Shown: positions 46,380 through 57,484 of the stretch, piece after piece
Position numbering within the stretch: position 1 is the first letter of the stretch
How the letters are laid out: the number at the start of each line of letters is the position of its first letter
From: Ctenosaura bakeri
Taxonomy: Eukaryota > Chordata > Lepidosauria > Squamata > Iguanidae
Direction: 5' to 3'
DNA: 64,000 bases
Assembly: GCA_948474755.1 (NCBI GenBank)
Contig: CAOLHI010001843.1
Span: 1 to 64,000, forward strand
Made by a program: the position numbers and the translations under genes
Notes under the pieces: generated by a model
Seen by the model: the letters and a program-made list of their open reading frames with translations, nothing else
Told to the model about the DNA's origin: nothing
The model's database searches: none

Positions 46380-46882
46380 ATCTTTTTGCAGCTGTGGGGG
46401 GCTTCTCTCTGTCCTACTACCCTCTTGGTGGGAACACAGAAGAGGGACCCCCTGGTGGCTGCTCCTAAACTCAGGCTGGACTGGAGGCCTCCTTGCTGTC
46501 TTTTCATAGGCAACTGAAGACCATTTTGTTTTGACAGGCCTTTGAGGGCTGACTGCTGGGGGTGGTAGTGCAGAAGTGCATGTCATGTGCTGTGTTATTT
46601 ATATTTGTTTTTATTTTTAATGGTTTGTTTTTAAATGGCTTTTAATTTTATTGATAGTTTAATTACATTTTATTTTAATTATATTTATCTATAGAATTAC
46701 TTATATATTGTTTTTCTTTTTAAAAAATGATTTATTAAACAACTTGGGATTGGCTTCTACTTGAGTGTGGTGGGGTTAGTCTGGATTATAATTATAATTA
46801 ATTATAATTTGTAAGCTTCCTTGAGTCTCAAACTGAAAAAAGGACAGGAAACAACAACAACAACAACAATTACAACAATTAA
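46380..46882 (+). mobile_element. L2 LINE 3' end
   Basis: The C-terminal L2 coding segment (GGCAACTGAAGACCATTTTG, then ACAGGCCTTTGAGGG), a T-rich 3' UTR, GCTTCCTTGAGTCTCAAACT and an (AAC)n tail. A 35-bp intruding segment is at 46750-46784. Confidence 0.78.
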
Positions 46883-47025
46883 TGATTTTTAAACTGTTAG
46901 ATTACAATTTTTTAATTGTATTTTGTTTTAATCTTTTACTGTAAGCCACTCTGCATCCCATTATGGGAGAAATATGAGACATAATGTATGATTCTGACTG
47001 CACAATGAAATAAAATAAAATAAGC
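46883..47025 (+). mobile_element. Second L2-like 3' tail
   Basis: TTTTAATCTTTTACTGTAAG, CCACTCTGCATCCCATTATG and an (AAAT)n-like end form another LINE/SINE tail directly after the first. Confidence 0.55.
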
Positions 47026-47029
47026 TTAC

Positions 47030-49185
47030 CGTAGTATAAAAATATGAAAGCATTGTCTCTCCTCTTACCAACTATGATGAGAACTCAATGTAGCAAACAT
47101 GGTTTTCTAGTGACATTAAACTGTAATAGGAGAGAATATATTTATTGAGCCTCCTACCCTTCCTTTCTACTGTTTTGTGTTCCTCTGGGAAAGACTGTGA
47201 TGTTGATCATACCTGTTACAGTGTACGTGTCACTGGAGCAACCATGCTATTATCTCCTTCCCTGGTCAAATCATTTATATTGGGGCAGAAAGGGATAGGC
47301 TGTTCACCCCTGTGCATAGTTTCTTGAAAATGCAGTGATGATGGGCAGTGATGAATCCAGAGTTACATCTTAATGTGTATCTAATTTGGACTGGTTGCTC
47401 AATTTTCAATAGGAGAAACACTTGTGTGTTCATCCAGATTACACCTCCCTCCTGTCTTCCATGCTAACTTGTCATGCCATGCAGCTAAAGCTACATCAGC
47501 ATTAACAATCTGACTTACCAACTCTGAAGATTAGTGAAAACCACACTAGCATAAAATGAAAATATGGGCAGTGTTAAGCATAGTTATCTGAGCAATAAAA
47601 ACACATTTTCTCCCTCTTCCCCTTCATCAGAAGAAGACAACAGGAAAGCTTTGCGATATTCTGACAATCAGATCGGATTGGCTAGGTTTTGCTTCTTCAC
47701 CATCATGTTCACTCTGGGATCAATCACACTCACACAAAGAATAGACCTTTGGAAGTAAATCAACAATCTATGCTTTGAGAAATCAAAGAGTGAATTCATC
47801 AGGCTAGACTGCAAATTTCACAAGAAACCACTGTAGAGTTTTCTAGGAAACCATTTTATAACAGACCTCCCAACATGTCATCTTCCCAGTGAAAGTGGTA
47901 AGGCACTATTTCTTACAAAATTCAGATTCACTGGGATAAAGTAACTAAGCACAACCCCCTGAAAAAAGTCTTGAAACTAACAAATGGGTTTTGATGCAAT
48001 GCCACAATAGCATTAAAGACTAGGCAATCTACTAGAAAGTCTCTTTTGATTGACTGGTGTAGAATCAAAATTTTATTCTAGAGCTTCAAATGTTCATGTT
48101 AGAGCTTTTTATATTTATCTGGAGTCTTAATAATTATGCCAAAGAGACTCTATCAGTTGTTTTGATATATTTGTTAAGATTAGCAACTGTTTTAATGTCC
48201 TGAAATCTTCTAACAGCAGCAAACAAAACCTGCGATAAAATATGTATTTGGCACAGTATGACTAGCTTCTGCTGATTTAATGTGAATGTGTTTACTTTTC
48301 TTTCAAAAGTTAAAAAAAATGAAAATAATATGAAAGAAGACTTGCAAGAGTAGTGCTCACTCAAAGGAAAAAGAAATGCCACTGTTCCAATGCTCCATGG
48401 TAATCAGCATGGCTAACTTCCATGTAAATGTATTTAGAGCTGTGGTGTCAAACTAGATGTCACATCATGTATATGGCTACACAATGTAAGGAACGTTATC
48501 GTGGTTTTCCTCAGATGGGAACGTACTACTGCAGGCTAATGAATCAATCTTTAATAATATCAATGTCAAAATGTAATTTTAGAAGCAAGGTGGGAGTGCT
48601 TTTCTGGTGCATCCATTAGCATTTTTCCCTGCTGCATGTTATTTAAGAACTTCACAGTCACTCAGACAATGAGGGATATTTAAAGGCATTAACACTGGCA
48701 AATTTCTCTAATTTCTTTTCAGCATAAATCTCCTTAAGTGTCTATGTCTTAACACTTTAGAAGACTAAAAACCCTGCATTCTGAGACTTTAATGGGAAAA
48801 TGTTATCATACTCACAATCTAACACTCCCAGTTCTTACTACACATTGCACATGACCTTAAAAGAAAATGCTTTTGTTATTTGAGAAGTCATTTCAGAATT
48901 TCTATTAACTGAGGGCTGGGGTAACATTTAGATTAAACAGTAAGGATTACATGGATTGCAAGGAACTGGTACCTTTTTCTTGCTAAATATTTGCATGACT
49001 GAGATCCATTTGATCATCTCTCTACCTCCATCCATGCAAACTCTCATGTAAATATTACCCTAGCTCCCAAGATTGCTGCTGATGGAAGAAAGGTATCTAG
49101 GTTATGTTTAAAAGTCTGCATGTTTAAAGGAAAATTGGGAACTTACATTATTTAAAGACAGAAAAATGCAGCTAGTAGTAGGAAC
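47030..49185. other. No recognisable gene or repeat
   Basis: AT-rich, unique-looking. No terminal repeats or protein-like frames. Confidence 0.45.
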
Positions 49186-49189
49186 TGTT

Positions 49190-49302
49190 CGGCTTTCCAG
49201 ATGTTGCTGAATTGCAGCTCCCACTACTCTGGACATCATAACCAATAATGCAGAATGCTAGGAGTTGCAGTTGAGCAATATATGAAGGGCTACTCACTTC
49301 CA
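49190..49302. mobile_element. Short inverted-repeat MITE (hAT-like)
   Basis: CCAGATGTTGCTGAATTGCA and GCTCCCACTACTCTGGACAT form one arm; GAATGCTAGGAGTTGCAGTT and GAGCAATATATGAAGGGCTA the other. The GCAGCTCCCA...GGAGTTGCAG pairing is characteristic of a common vertebrate short hAT-type repeat. Confidence 0.55.
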
Positions 49303-49684
49303 ATCCCTGTTATAAGCAGGCTGGCAGACCTCCATTCTCAAATGGCTTCTTTCTTCACCTGGGAACATGAAACAAGAGCAGCCGCAGTCTTTTGGAAGGG
49401 CTAAATTGGCTTGTGTTCACAATGTACAGTGGGCACAGGGATTCAGGAGGAAGAGAGAGAAAACAAGATTAAAACACTCAGGAGTGTATTAACAAACCCA
49501 AAATTTTATGAGAAAACAAACAACAAATGGAAGTGAAGCTGGTATAGCAGTGTGTGTGTGTGTCTCTCTCAATTGTATTATTTTGGACTGCAAGTTAAGA
49601 CTCAGCTGATGGAATAAGGAGGAACCATGGGTCAGCAGAAGTGTCCATATTTGAATAAGGAACCCCCCAAGTTAAAAATATTAA

Positions 49685-49998
49685 GAATAGCACTACTGGA
49701 TCAGACCAAAAACCTACGCAGTCCAGCATCCTGTTCAGTGAATTCAAATGTTACAGTTTTGAACTATGACATCCCAGAATCCCCCAATAACCATGGCTAG
49801 GCTGGGCAATTTGGGGAGCTGTAATCCAAAACAGTAGTGTTTCCAAGCTGTGGTACTGTTTTCCTCATCAGCCAACCAAATGCCTATGAGACCACAGGTA
49901 GAACATAAGTGTATATAATTGCCTTCTGTTCATTTTCTTCAGTATCTGCCTGTGATTCTGCAGGTAATATATACTGATCATGACTAATAGCCATCAAT
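49685..49998 (+). mobile_element. Interspersed repeat (GGATCAGACCAAA type), interrupted
   Basis: ACTACTGGATCAGACCAAAA, CAGTCCAGCATCCTGTTCAG then, after an inserted MITE at 49747-49852, GCCAACCAAATGCCTATGAG and ACTAATAGCCATCAATGG. These blocks are a widespread reptile interspersed repeat of LINE-tail type. I cannot name the subfamily. Confidence 0.6.
49747..49852. mobile_element. Short inverted-repeat MITE (T type), inside another repeat
   Basis: AATGTTACAGTTTTGAACTA and GACATCCCAGAATCCCCCAA in one arm; GGGGAGCTGTAATCCAAAAC and GTAGTGTTTCCAAGCTGTGG in the other. Same family as 34501 and 61875. Confidence 0.65.
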
Positions 49999-50063
49999 GG
50001 CAGGGGGTTGGACTGGATGGCCCTTGTGGTCTCTTCTAACTCTATTATTCTATGATTCTATGA
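49999..50063 (+). mobile_element. CR1 3'-terminal fragment
   Basis: GGCAGGGGGTTGGACTGGAT through CTATTATTCTATGATTCTATGA: only the last 65 bp of CR1. Confidence 0.9.
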
Positions 50064-50067
50064 ATTG

Positions 50068-51710
50068 TCTTAGCATCTATGAATTTTCTTACTACCATCC
50101 AATTTGCTGCCACCATTAGGGCTGTCAATTCTCAGGATTCTGGCTAAAGTCTCAAGGAATTGATGTTGCTTTCCTGAGTTTCCAGGAAGGGAAACTAGTC
50201 TCAAATGACTTGATGGCTATATGGATAGAGTCCCCTGTAATATTGAAATCTGCTGTCATCCAGTGAAGCTGTTAAGCAGTGGAGTTTTTATAAATATTGT
50301 GAGTTTCAGGACCAGCAGAAAGACAGGTAAGTGAATTCTACTGATTTAATTGGGACCCACTTCCAAAAAATATATATTTGAAATTTCATTGTCTTGCTAC
50401 AGTCCTACTCCTTATTCCTGAGAGCAGGTTACAAACATGATGAGGCCCTCTGAGTAAAATACACATAAAATAAAACTGCATTCTAGCTATTGTTTCTCGT
50501 AGCACTGGGCCATATCCATCAGAAACAAACAAAAGCAAAGGCAAGTACCTTCTTTCCAGCACCACATACGGAATTTTTTAATTGATGATTTGATATTTAA
50601 CAAGATGCAAAGAATTTGCACATGGTTAGTCAATTGTTCACTACTTTACACAAATGCTTTACAAATGGTGACAGTAATTACAATTCCAGCAAATGGTTAT
50701 TATCTGTTCTAAATTTTCCAGACTAAGTAGAAATTTCATGCATACTGAGTACATTTGCACTAGCTCAATTTGTTCTCTCTTCCTCCCCTCAAATAGCTTT
50801 ATAAGGTAGGAAAAATATTAATTCCAAATTACTATTCAAATATTATATGCATTCATTTATCACAAGTTACATTATAAAGAAAGTGAGTCTGCACTGTAAG
50901 CATATTGAATGTTTGCATAATCTTTTGGAGAAATTTATTCTATGCATTTTTTATTTGCATATATTTTTTAAAAACTTTCATTTGATGTAATCCGTGCATT
51001 GATGCTTTTTCAATGTGTGTATGTATTTATTTCTATATATTTTAATGTTCTGTCTTTGCCAATAAACTTTTTTTCTAGTTTGCAGTATTTTTAACACACT
51101 TTGCAAAATACACTCTGATCTGCATTTTATACAAATCATGCCAGTCTTCTTGAGTACCAAACGCTACCCAAAGTTCTTTTTGGAAAATCAAAAATTGGCA
51201 TGGTGAATTGGCTCCCTGACTTTAAAGAAATAATTTGGTTGTGAAGTTTAGAAAAATGCCCAAAATCTCTATGTACAAATTAAAATAATCCTTTCACTCA
51301 CAACTGAATTCGGATTTGTCATTTTTAGAATCCAGTACAGAATCTCCCACAAGATGTATCTTGATTACGTACGCAAGAACCACATTTATGCCTCCATTAG
51401 AGAGAGAGAGAGAGTGAGTGAACGAGTGAGGGATCCAGTTAGCATATTAACCCTTCTACAGCTTACATGAACAAAAACAATCCACAAAACCCTTCTTAAG
51501 GCAAGATCTGTGTGCGCGCACATGTGTGTCTGTGTGTTTTACTGATGAGTGATGAATCATGAGCTGGAAGATCCGTGGATGTAAACACTATGAGAAACAC
51601 CCTACATTTCCTATAAGCCCAAGTTTATTTCAAGTGCATTATGTAGTTCAGCAGTATTTTTGCATCTGTTCTCAGAAACAGAAAGGGAAATCAGACAGAA
51701 GAATTATCAT
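50068..51710. other. No recognisable gene; short microsatellites
   Basis: (AG)n at about 51399-51414 and a TGTG-rich run near 51508-51538. Nothing else. Confidence 0.45.
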
Positions 51711-51719
51711 ACTCTAGAG

Positions 51720-51998
51720 CAGGGCCTTCCAAACAAGTTAGTGTGTCTCCTGAAGTATGTAGGTGTGTCACCTACAATCTTGGAAATGTATTTTATTATT
51801 TATAAATCACATATTTTTAAAAATATATGAAAAGTTTTCATGAGATATGTTTTGTCCCCATACATTTCGTTATTACAATCTATGTATAGATCTGTATCTC
51901 TTATAAGGGGTTATCTTAACCTTCCATTTGCAATTGTGTCATGAAATGATGCATGTCTAAAAGGTGTGTCACCGACATGAAAGGTTTGGAAAGCTCTG
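51720..51998. mobile_element. hAT-like MITE, copy 2
   Basis: 279 bp, CAGGGCCTTCCAAAC at left and TTTGGAAAGCTCTG at right, with an exact 8-bp duplication CTCTAGAG (51712-51719 and 51999-52006). Subterminal GTGTCATGAAATGATGCATG is shared with the other copies; the interior is AT-rich. Confidence 0.92.
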
Positions 51999-52009
51999 CT
52001 CTAGAGTGT

Positions 52010-52590
52010 TGTCACACTTTCTCTCTGGGAACCTAAACAATATACTACTTGTCCTGATCTGTTAAGTTTCATTAAGTTTCACCAACATCACAGTTTATCC
52101 AACATTGTAAAATAAAATGGGATGGTTTGGATGCTATTTGCCAGTATTCTGTTCCAGACAGAAGGATGTCTGATGTCATGGGTGTATGGTGACAAGATGA
52201 CTGTGGGACTTCCCCTCCTTTACTAATTTTTCTTCCCTGCTTATTCCCATTTAGCATTCCATTTTCTGGAAACCTATGAAAAGCACTCAACTTTTATCTA
52301 TCTTGATGGGATGACAACATGATAGGATGGTTACTTCACTCACAGTGGCATGTAGGCCCCCACATGATTCACAACTCTTTGTATCTGTGAGCCCTAGGAA
52401 TACAGAAATAATATACATAATGTAGGAAATAAAATAGTATGCAGAAAAGAAGGGATTTGAAAATCATGAATCATGAGGGCATTTCAATATGATAAAGGTG
52501 CAGGAACTACCTCCTCAATATTAAAGCTAATTCCATGCCCCATACTAGTGGTGGGATAAGAAATCAGTGCCCTTCCCAACTTAGGGAATT
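52010..52590. other. No recognisable gene or repeat
   Basis: Nothing identifiable. Confidence 0.4.
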
Positions 52591-52597
52591 TTGATCA

Positions 52598-53218
52598 GGA
52601 ACCATTCCACACTGTGCAATTAATGCACTATGATTCCACTGCCTTTTTCGCACCTTACCTTTTCGTGGCGCATTGGTGCAGGGATCACGCGAGCAGCCTC
52701 TTGTGAGAGGCTCTCGCATCCCCACTGCTTCAGCTCTGCAGCCGCTGCCTGCTAGTGAGCAGGCAGCATGAGGACTCCTCCTCTTCCTTCTGCAGTGCAG
52801 CCTGGGATTTTCCCAGGCTCCGCTGGGGCAGGAAGCACGAGTGCATTGGCTCAGGAGGCTCCGCATGCAGGGTAAGTGTGCGCAGGGCTCTGGAGCAATG
52901 TGCATTTGTGCACCATTTTTGGCTAGGAGCCGAAAATGAAATAGTGCACTATCGGTGCCTGCTGGCCCTGGCAGCATTGCGCAAATTGCGAGGACGTCAT
53001 GTGGACAGCTTATCACAATTGTGTGATGCTCCAGAGGCCCTTTTGCTTGCTGAATGCTGTGCGAAAAGGCCCTAGGTTTTATAGTTTACAGTGGGGCATT
53101 TCAAATGATCAGCCAGAGAGTTCTGGTGACTCACCACACTACCTCGGCATTCTACAGAATACAGCAATACCAGTTAAAGTGGAATCACAATACTATAACT
53201 GCATAATGTGAAGGGACC
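52598..53218. mobile_element. Palindromic MITE (P2 type), copy 3, split by a GC-rich MITE
   Basis: Left arm GGAACCATTCCACACTGTGC to GATTCCACT (52598-52640) and right arm from GGTTTTATAGTTTACAGTGG to GCATAATGTGAAGGGACC (about 53075-53218) belong to one element. The GC-rich MITE at 52641-53071 lies between them. About 24 bp expected at the junction are missing. Confidence 0.75.
52641..53071 (+). mobile_element. GC-rich MITE (G type), copy 7, nested
   Basis: 431 bp, GCCTTTTTCGCACCTTACCT at left and GCTGTGCGAAAAGGC at right. Outward-facing donors: the minus-strand AGGTAAGG complement at 52653-52660 and plus-strand GGGTAAGTG at 52870-52878. Snap-back TTTTGGCTAGGAGCCGAAAA near 52917-52936. Confidence 0.85.
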
Positions 53219-53383
53219 ATAGATGATCAAGAAAGCTCTGCATTCAGATTATTTAGATGTACTAACACAGCAAAAATAAGGGTAATCATGACAGCAATGC
53301 TTTCTACATCAGTGGGCTTAGCTGCATTTACGTCTCTGCCCCAAGTCAGGTTGATAATGAAGAAGCTGAGGATCAGAGATAAT

Positions 53384-53443
53384 GGGCCTTTTTACTCTAC
53401 ACAGTTATGGTCCTATGATCACTTTTATTGCCATAGTAACTTA
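53384..53443 (+). mobile_element. Half of a palindromic MITE
   Basis: GGGCCTTTTTACTCTACACA and AGTTATGGTCCTATGATCAC match a P-type left arm. The right arm is absent, replaced by TTATTTATTTTCTTATTTTA and a LINE-tail-like TATATTCCACTCTATATCTG. Confidence 0.55.
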
Positions 53444-53449
53444 CTTATT

Positions 53450-54145
53450 TATTTTCTTATTTTATTTATTGAAATATTTATATTCCACTCTATATCTGAA
53501 GATCTGACAAGGCCTAAAAACTCTTGGAACATGTCAAGATGTGTTGTGACACTCTTTTTTGTGGAGGATGTGAATATTCTTTACATACTAAGACCACAGC
53601 AGAATAGTGAATTGCCCTTACTTTCCTTGATCTTTGAGCACATTATACTTCAGTTCAGAAATAGATTTGGGCTGAGACTCTTTGTGTTCATCCCTAGCGG
53701 TGCCTGTGCTCGAGACTGTTGTAGTGTTCTACTAAGGAAGGAACTGTGTATTCTGGAATTTGAAAAACAATACTGTGACCAGCAGCAAAATGTTTCAGAT
53801 GGCTGGAAGGGATTTATAGAGCAGTGACATTCTATCTGAGATGTGTAGGTTACTTGATTGTTTTTCTCTCCTATTTGCAAGGCTGTTGTAAAAAAGCCAA
53901 AGGTGTTGAGGTAGATTATATGAGATTTTCCTCTCTCACATTCATTTTTTTTATGATGAGTAATAAAAAATTCTAGTTTTTCTGGCATGGTACCATATTA
54001 TTGCAACAGTATGTTTTCTTGACTGGATTTGTTTTTGTTTTTTGCTTTTTTGCAACTAATGGCTTGTTTTCAAACCATGCCACAAACTCAATTTGTCAAT
54101 TTGTTTATAGAGCATGCCATAAAGGCACAGCATAAAAATGTGCTA
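53450..54145. other. Unexplained open frame over otherwise plain DNA
   Basis: A 179-codon plus-strand frame runs 53288-53827. It begins before and crosses the half-MITE and LINE-tail segment, so it cannot be a single ancient gene. No recognised domain. Confidence 0.4.
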
Positions 54146-54148
54146 ACG

Positions 54149-54174
54149 TTTCTTTCTTTCTTTCTTTCTTTCCT

Positions 54175-54210
<36 letters not shown>

Positions 54211-54213
54211 TTA
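54149..54213 (+). repeat. (TTTC)n microsatellite
   Basis: Sixteen TTTC units with one interruption (TTCC) near 54170; polypyrimidine on the plus strand. Confidence 0.95.
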
Positions 54214-54353
54214 AGAGACCAACTATGGGGTTCACAAATGTCATCCATCTCAATTGCAGGTGCACATGGGCTGAAAAACTCCATGCAACTCAGGCTCCTG
54301 GGCAACACTGACTGTTGTTGTTGTGGCTGGGCAGATCTGTTGAGGTATTCTTA

Positions 54354-54549
54354 GGGCCTTTCCACACTAAACTGTTATAGTGCTCTTATTCCACTTTCAA
54401 CATCCTGTGGAATTCTGGGATTTGTACTGAAGCCAAAGAGCTCCCAGGCTGAGAATTCTAAATGCCCCTCCCTAAACTGCAAACCCAGGATTCCATAGGA
54501 TGTTGAAAGTGGAATAATAGGACTATAACAGTGTAGTGTAGAAAGGCCC
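54354..54549. mobile_element. Palindromic MITE (P1 type), copy 9
   Basis: 196 bp, GGGCCTTTCCACACTAAACT to AGTGTAGAAAGGCCC, exact TTA flanks (54351-54353 and 54550-54552). The cleanest P1 ends in the window. Confidence 0.93.
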
Positions 54550-54554
54550 TTAGT

Positions 54555-55540
54555 CAAACACCTCTTTAGGAAGCCAAGGGAATAGATAGATCATGGCTGC
54601 AAATATGGATGAAAAGGAATTTTGAATTGATCATGATTTTCTATAAATTTATTCAATTCATGGTCTATAGCACTGCTAATAACAGAACCCATATATCTTT
54701 CACATTATCTGGAGGAAATGGCAAGTGTTAGTTTTCTTTCTTTCTTCTCCTTGTGGACTTTAAGGCAAGCAAATGGACATAACACACATATCCTGAGCCA
54801 AACAGAAACTTCAATAGAAAAAAGCGAAAGTAAAAAGTGACAAAACTAGGATCAGAACCATGAATGCAACTGTTCAGCAACCTGTGTGCAAGGACGAGGA
54901 GAACTATTACAATAACCAAAGGAGAAAAATAGAAGATGACAACAAAAAAAAAGAAAGGAGAAGGGATCTGTGAGGAATCAAAGGGAAATTTGAAAGAAAA
55001 GTGGGGCTGCTATACGACCAACAGTAATATGACATTACATTACATGACCAGATAAAAATAAAAAAGATGATCAAAAGAATACACTGAAGAACTATAGAAA
55101 AGAGATGAGAGGATGACAGATTTGTTCAACAAAAAAACAAAAAACAAAAAACAAAAAAAATTGAAGACAATTTTTCACAATTTTAGAAAGTGAAGTAGAG
55201 GCTGCACTCAGAGCACCTGGAAAAATAAATCATCAGGAAAAGTTTAGGGGCTGATTTGCTTGATAGAAGGGCCAAGGAACACAACAAAAGTCACCATCAA
55301 TCCTCCCTTCCCCTCTAGTCTAAGGAATCTCCAGATTATGGACTCTCTGGCCTCTGAATTTTTTCTTGACCTGCCTGTCTACTCTGATTCCCTGATTCTT
55401 TCTTGTATGAAAATAGGGTTTGTAGTTTTAATAATAATAATATATGTAGGTTTGATTCCTTGCAATTCCATTTAAAAGATTCTCAGAAAGCAAGTCTAGG
55501 AAAAATCTATGTCAGATGGACCCATGGTCTAACTCAGAAA
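54555..55540. other. No recognisable gene; A-rich runs
   Basis: (CAAAAAA)n-like run near 55131-55158. No other features. Confidence 0.45.
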
Positions 55541-55546
55541 AAGCCA

Positions 55547-55959
55547 GGCCATTTCCACATTTCCTAATCCCATCCTCCTCCTGTCACATTCCCGGTGGCA
55601 CCTTTGCTGGAAATTGAGTGCAATGAGAATGCTTCCTTCTGCACCCAGCCGGCTCCCTGCAGAAGGGAGCACGAGTGATACGCACCTGCCTTCCACAGTG
55701 CAGCCTGGCTCTTTCCCATGCTGCTCCAGAGAAGGAAGTGCCTCCATCATGCTTCCTGCCCTTCTGCATGGCAGGTAAGGATGGAAGCATTGGGAGATAG
55801 TGGACGTTTAATGGATTTAATCCATTTAGCAAATAATATCCCTTGATCATGACAGGTGGGCATGGGATGGGCACGGGATGAAATCGTGCAGAAGCACGGG
55901 CCATGGACTACTGTTATCCTGTCTCCATTTCAGGACTGCAACACCATGCAAAAATGGCC
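55547..55959 (+). mobile_element. GC-rich MITE (G type), copy 8, diverged
   Basis: 413 bp, GGCCATTTCCACATTTCC at left, CATGCAAAAATGGCC at right, exact CCA flanks (55544-55546 and 55960-55962). AGGTAAGGA at 55773-55781 stands at the family donor position. Lower GC than the others and no outward donor at the left end. Confidence 0.8.
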
Positions 55960-55964
55960 CCAAT

Positions 55965-57085
55965 TTCATAAGTCTTATTCAGTGTTGGCTGACTACTTGG
56001 TTTTTTCCATAATGCGACAGCAAATTTATATTTCTTTTGGTTTGGATACAGGTGAGATGACACTGGATATAACATTCCATCCACAGCATGGAAGGCAGAA
56101 AAAGAGGTTGTTTTCCATCAGCTCATCAACTTATTTCAATTTAGCTGCTTCTTACTTGTGAATTAAGTACATGTAAAATTGTGAATTACTTGTAAAAGGG
56201 CTTTCAGTATCTGATATAATACTCTTAATTTGGTGAAAAATAGGCTAAAATTTCCTTTTTGAGAAAATCTGAATGGCTGTTTTTAACAAACAAATGGAAA
56301 CAATTACAAGAGCAATGACTACTCATTTATGTCTTCCCCGTTTTATGAATGCTACAATACTTGATCACTTAAGCCATCTCAGTATAACTTCAAATACAGG
56401 TTTAAGACATGATTGCTGTCAGAAAATGAATCTGATACTTATTCAGAGGCTGAATTTTGATATTACCTTTACAGTTCTCTCAAATGCATGCTATATCTAT
56501 TTGTTTTTAAAGCCTACATCTAGAGGAACATGAATCATTCTGAGCAGAAAAGGTAACCAGGTAATATTCACTTGTTAAATCACAAAAAAGGCAAACCCAG
56601 ATTTGATCAAGAAAAATGTGTTATGCTCTCAGGAAGCACAACATCAGGAAGTGGGAATTTATTTACCTGAAATGAAAAACAGATTGTAGACCTCAGGGAT
56701 ATATCCATTTGAAAGACGAACAAACTGTAGAGTTGACATTGGGCACTTGGGTATAAGAAAAAAGGATTTATCTACAGTATCAGGATGTAATTCAATCATA
56801 GTGTCTTCCTTGCAGGGTTTTATGTCCCTGCATGATTCCCCCATGATTTTCATTTTATTAGCCAACAGGAGCAAATGCAGGAAACAGCAACAAAATAGGT
56901 CAGGAGACTGGGGCAAATGAAAAGTGAAGACACGCCAATGTCACAGTCCTCAAATCTATTACTCTACTGCCAAATTCTGAAGGACTACATTGGAGGATCA
57001 CAAACGAAGTCTAACTATTGTTACATTGACTTAGAAGTTTTATTTAGTTCCAAAAGCTCCACTTCCATGTAAGGAGCAAAGACTT
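55965..57085. other. No recognisable gene or repeat
   Basis: AT-rich, no identifiable elements. Confidence 0.45.
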
Positions 57086-57097
57086 CACCTGTTAGTG

Positions 57098-57475
57098 CAG
57101 AGCTTTCCAAACTTTTCATGTTGATGACACATTTTTTTGGACGTGCATCATTTCACGACACAGTAACTCAGTAAGTAGAGGTAGCACCTCCACCTGAACC
57201 TGGCCCATCGCTGCCTTCACTGGGGTCTTCCTCAGCCCAGAGAAGGAGTAGCAGTGGCAGAAAAAGCACTCCCTCCACCTGGACCTGGTCTACTTCCACC
57301 ACCCTTGCCAGGGTCTTCCTCAGCCTGGGCAGCAACAGTGGGAGCCCCTCCACCTAGGCCTGGCCCACTGTGGCAGCAGGAGAGACAGCCCCTCCACCCA
57401 TTACTTTAACATGGCACACCTACACACTGCAGCCGACACACTAATGTGTCATGACACACAGTTTGGAAAGCTCTG
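57098..57475. mobile_element. hAT-like MITE, copy 3
   Basis: 378 bp, CAGAGCTTTCCAAACTTTTC at left and CAGTTTGGAAAGCTCTG at right, exact 8-bp duplication TGTTAGTG (57090-57097 and 57476-57483). The interior is a C/G-rich CCTCCACCTGGACCTGG-like imperfect repeat occurring about three times. Confidence 0.93.
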
Positions 57476-57484
57476 TGTTAGTGC

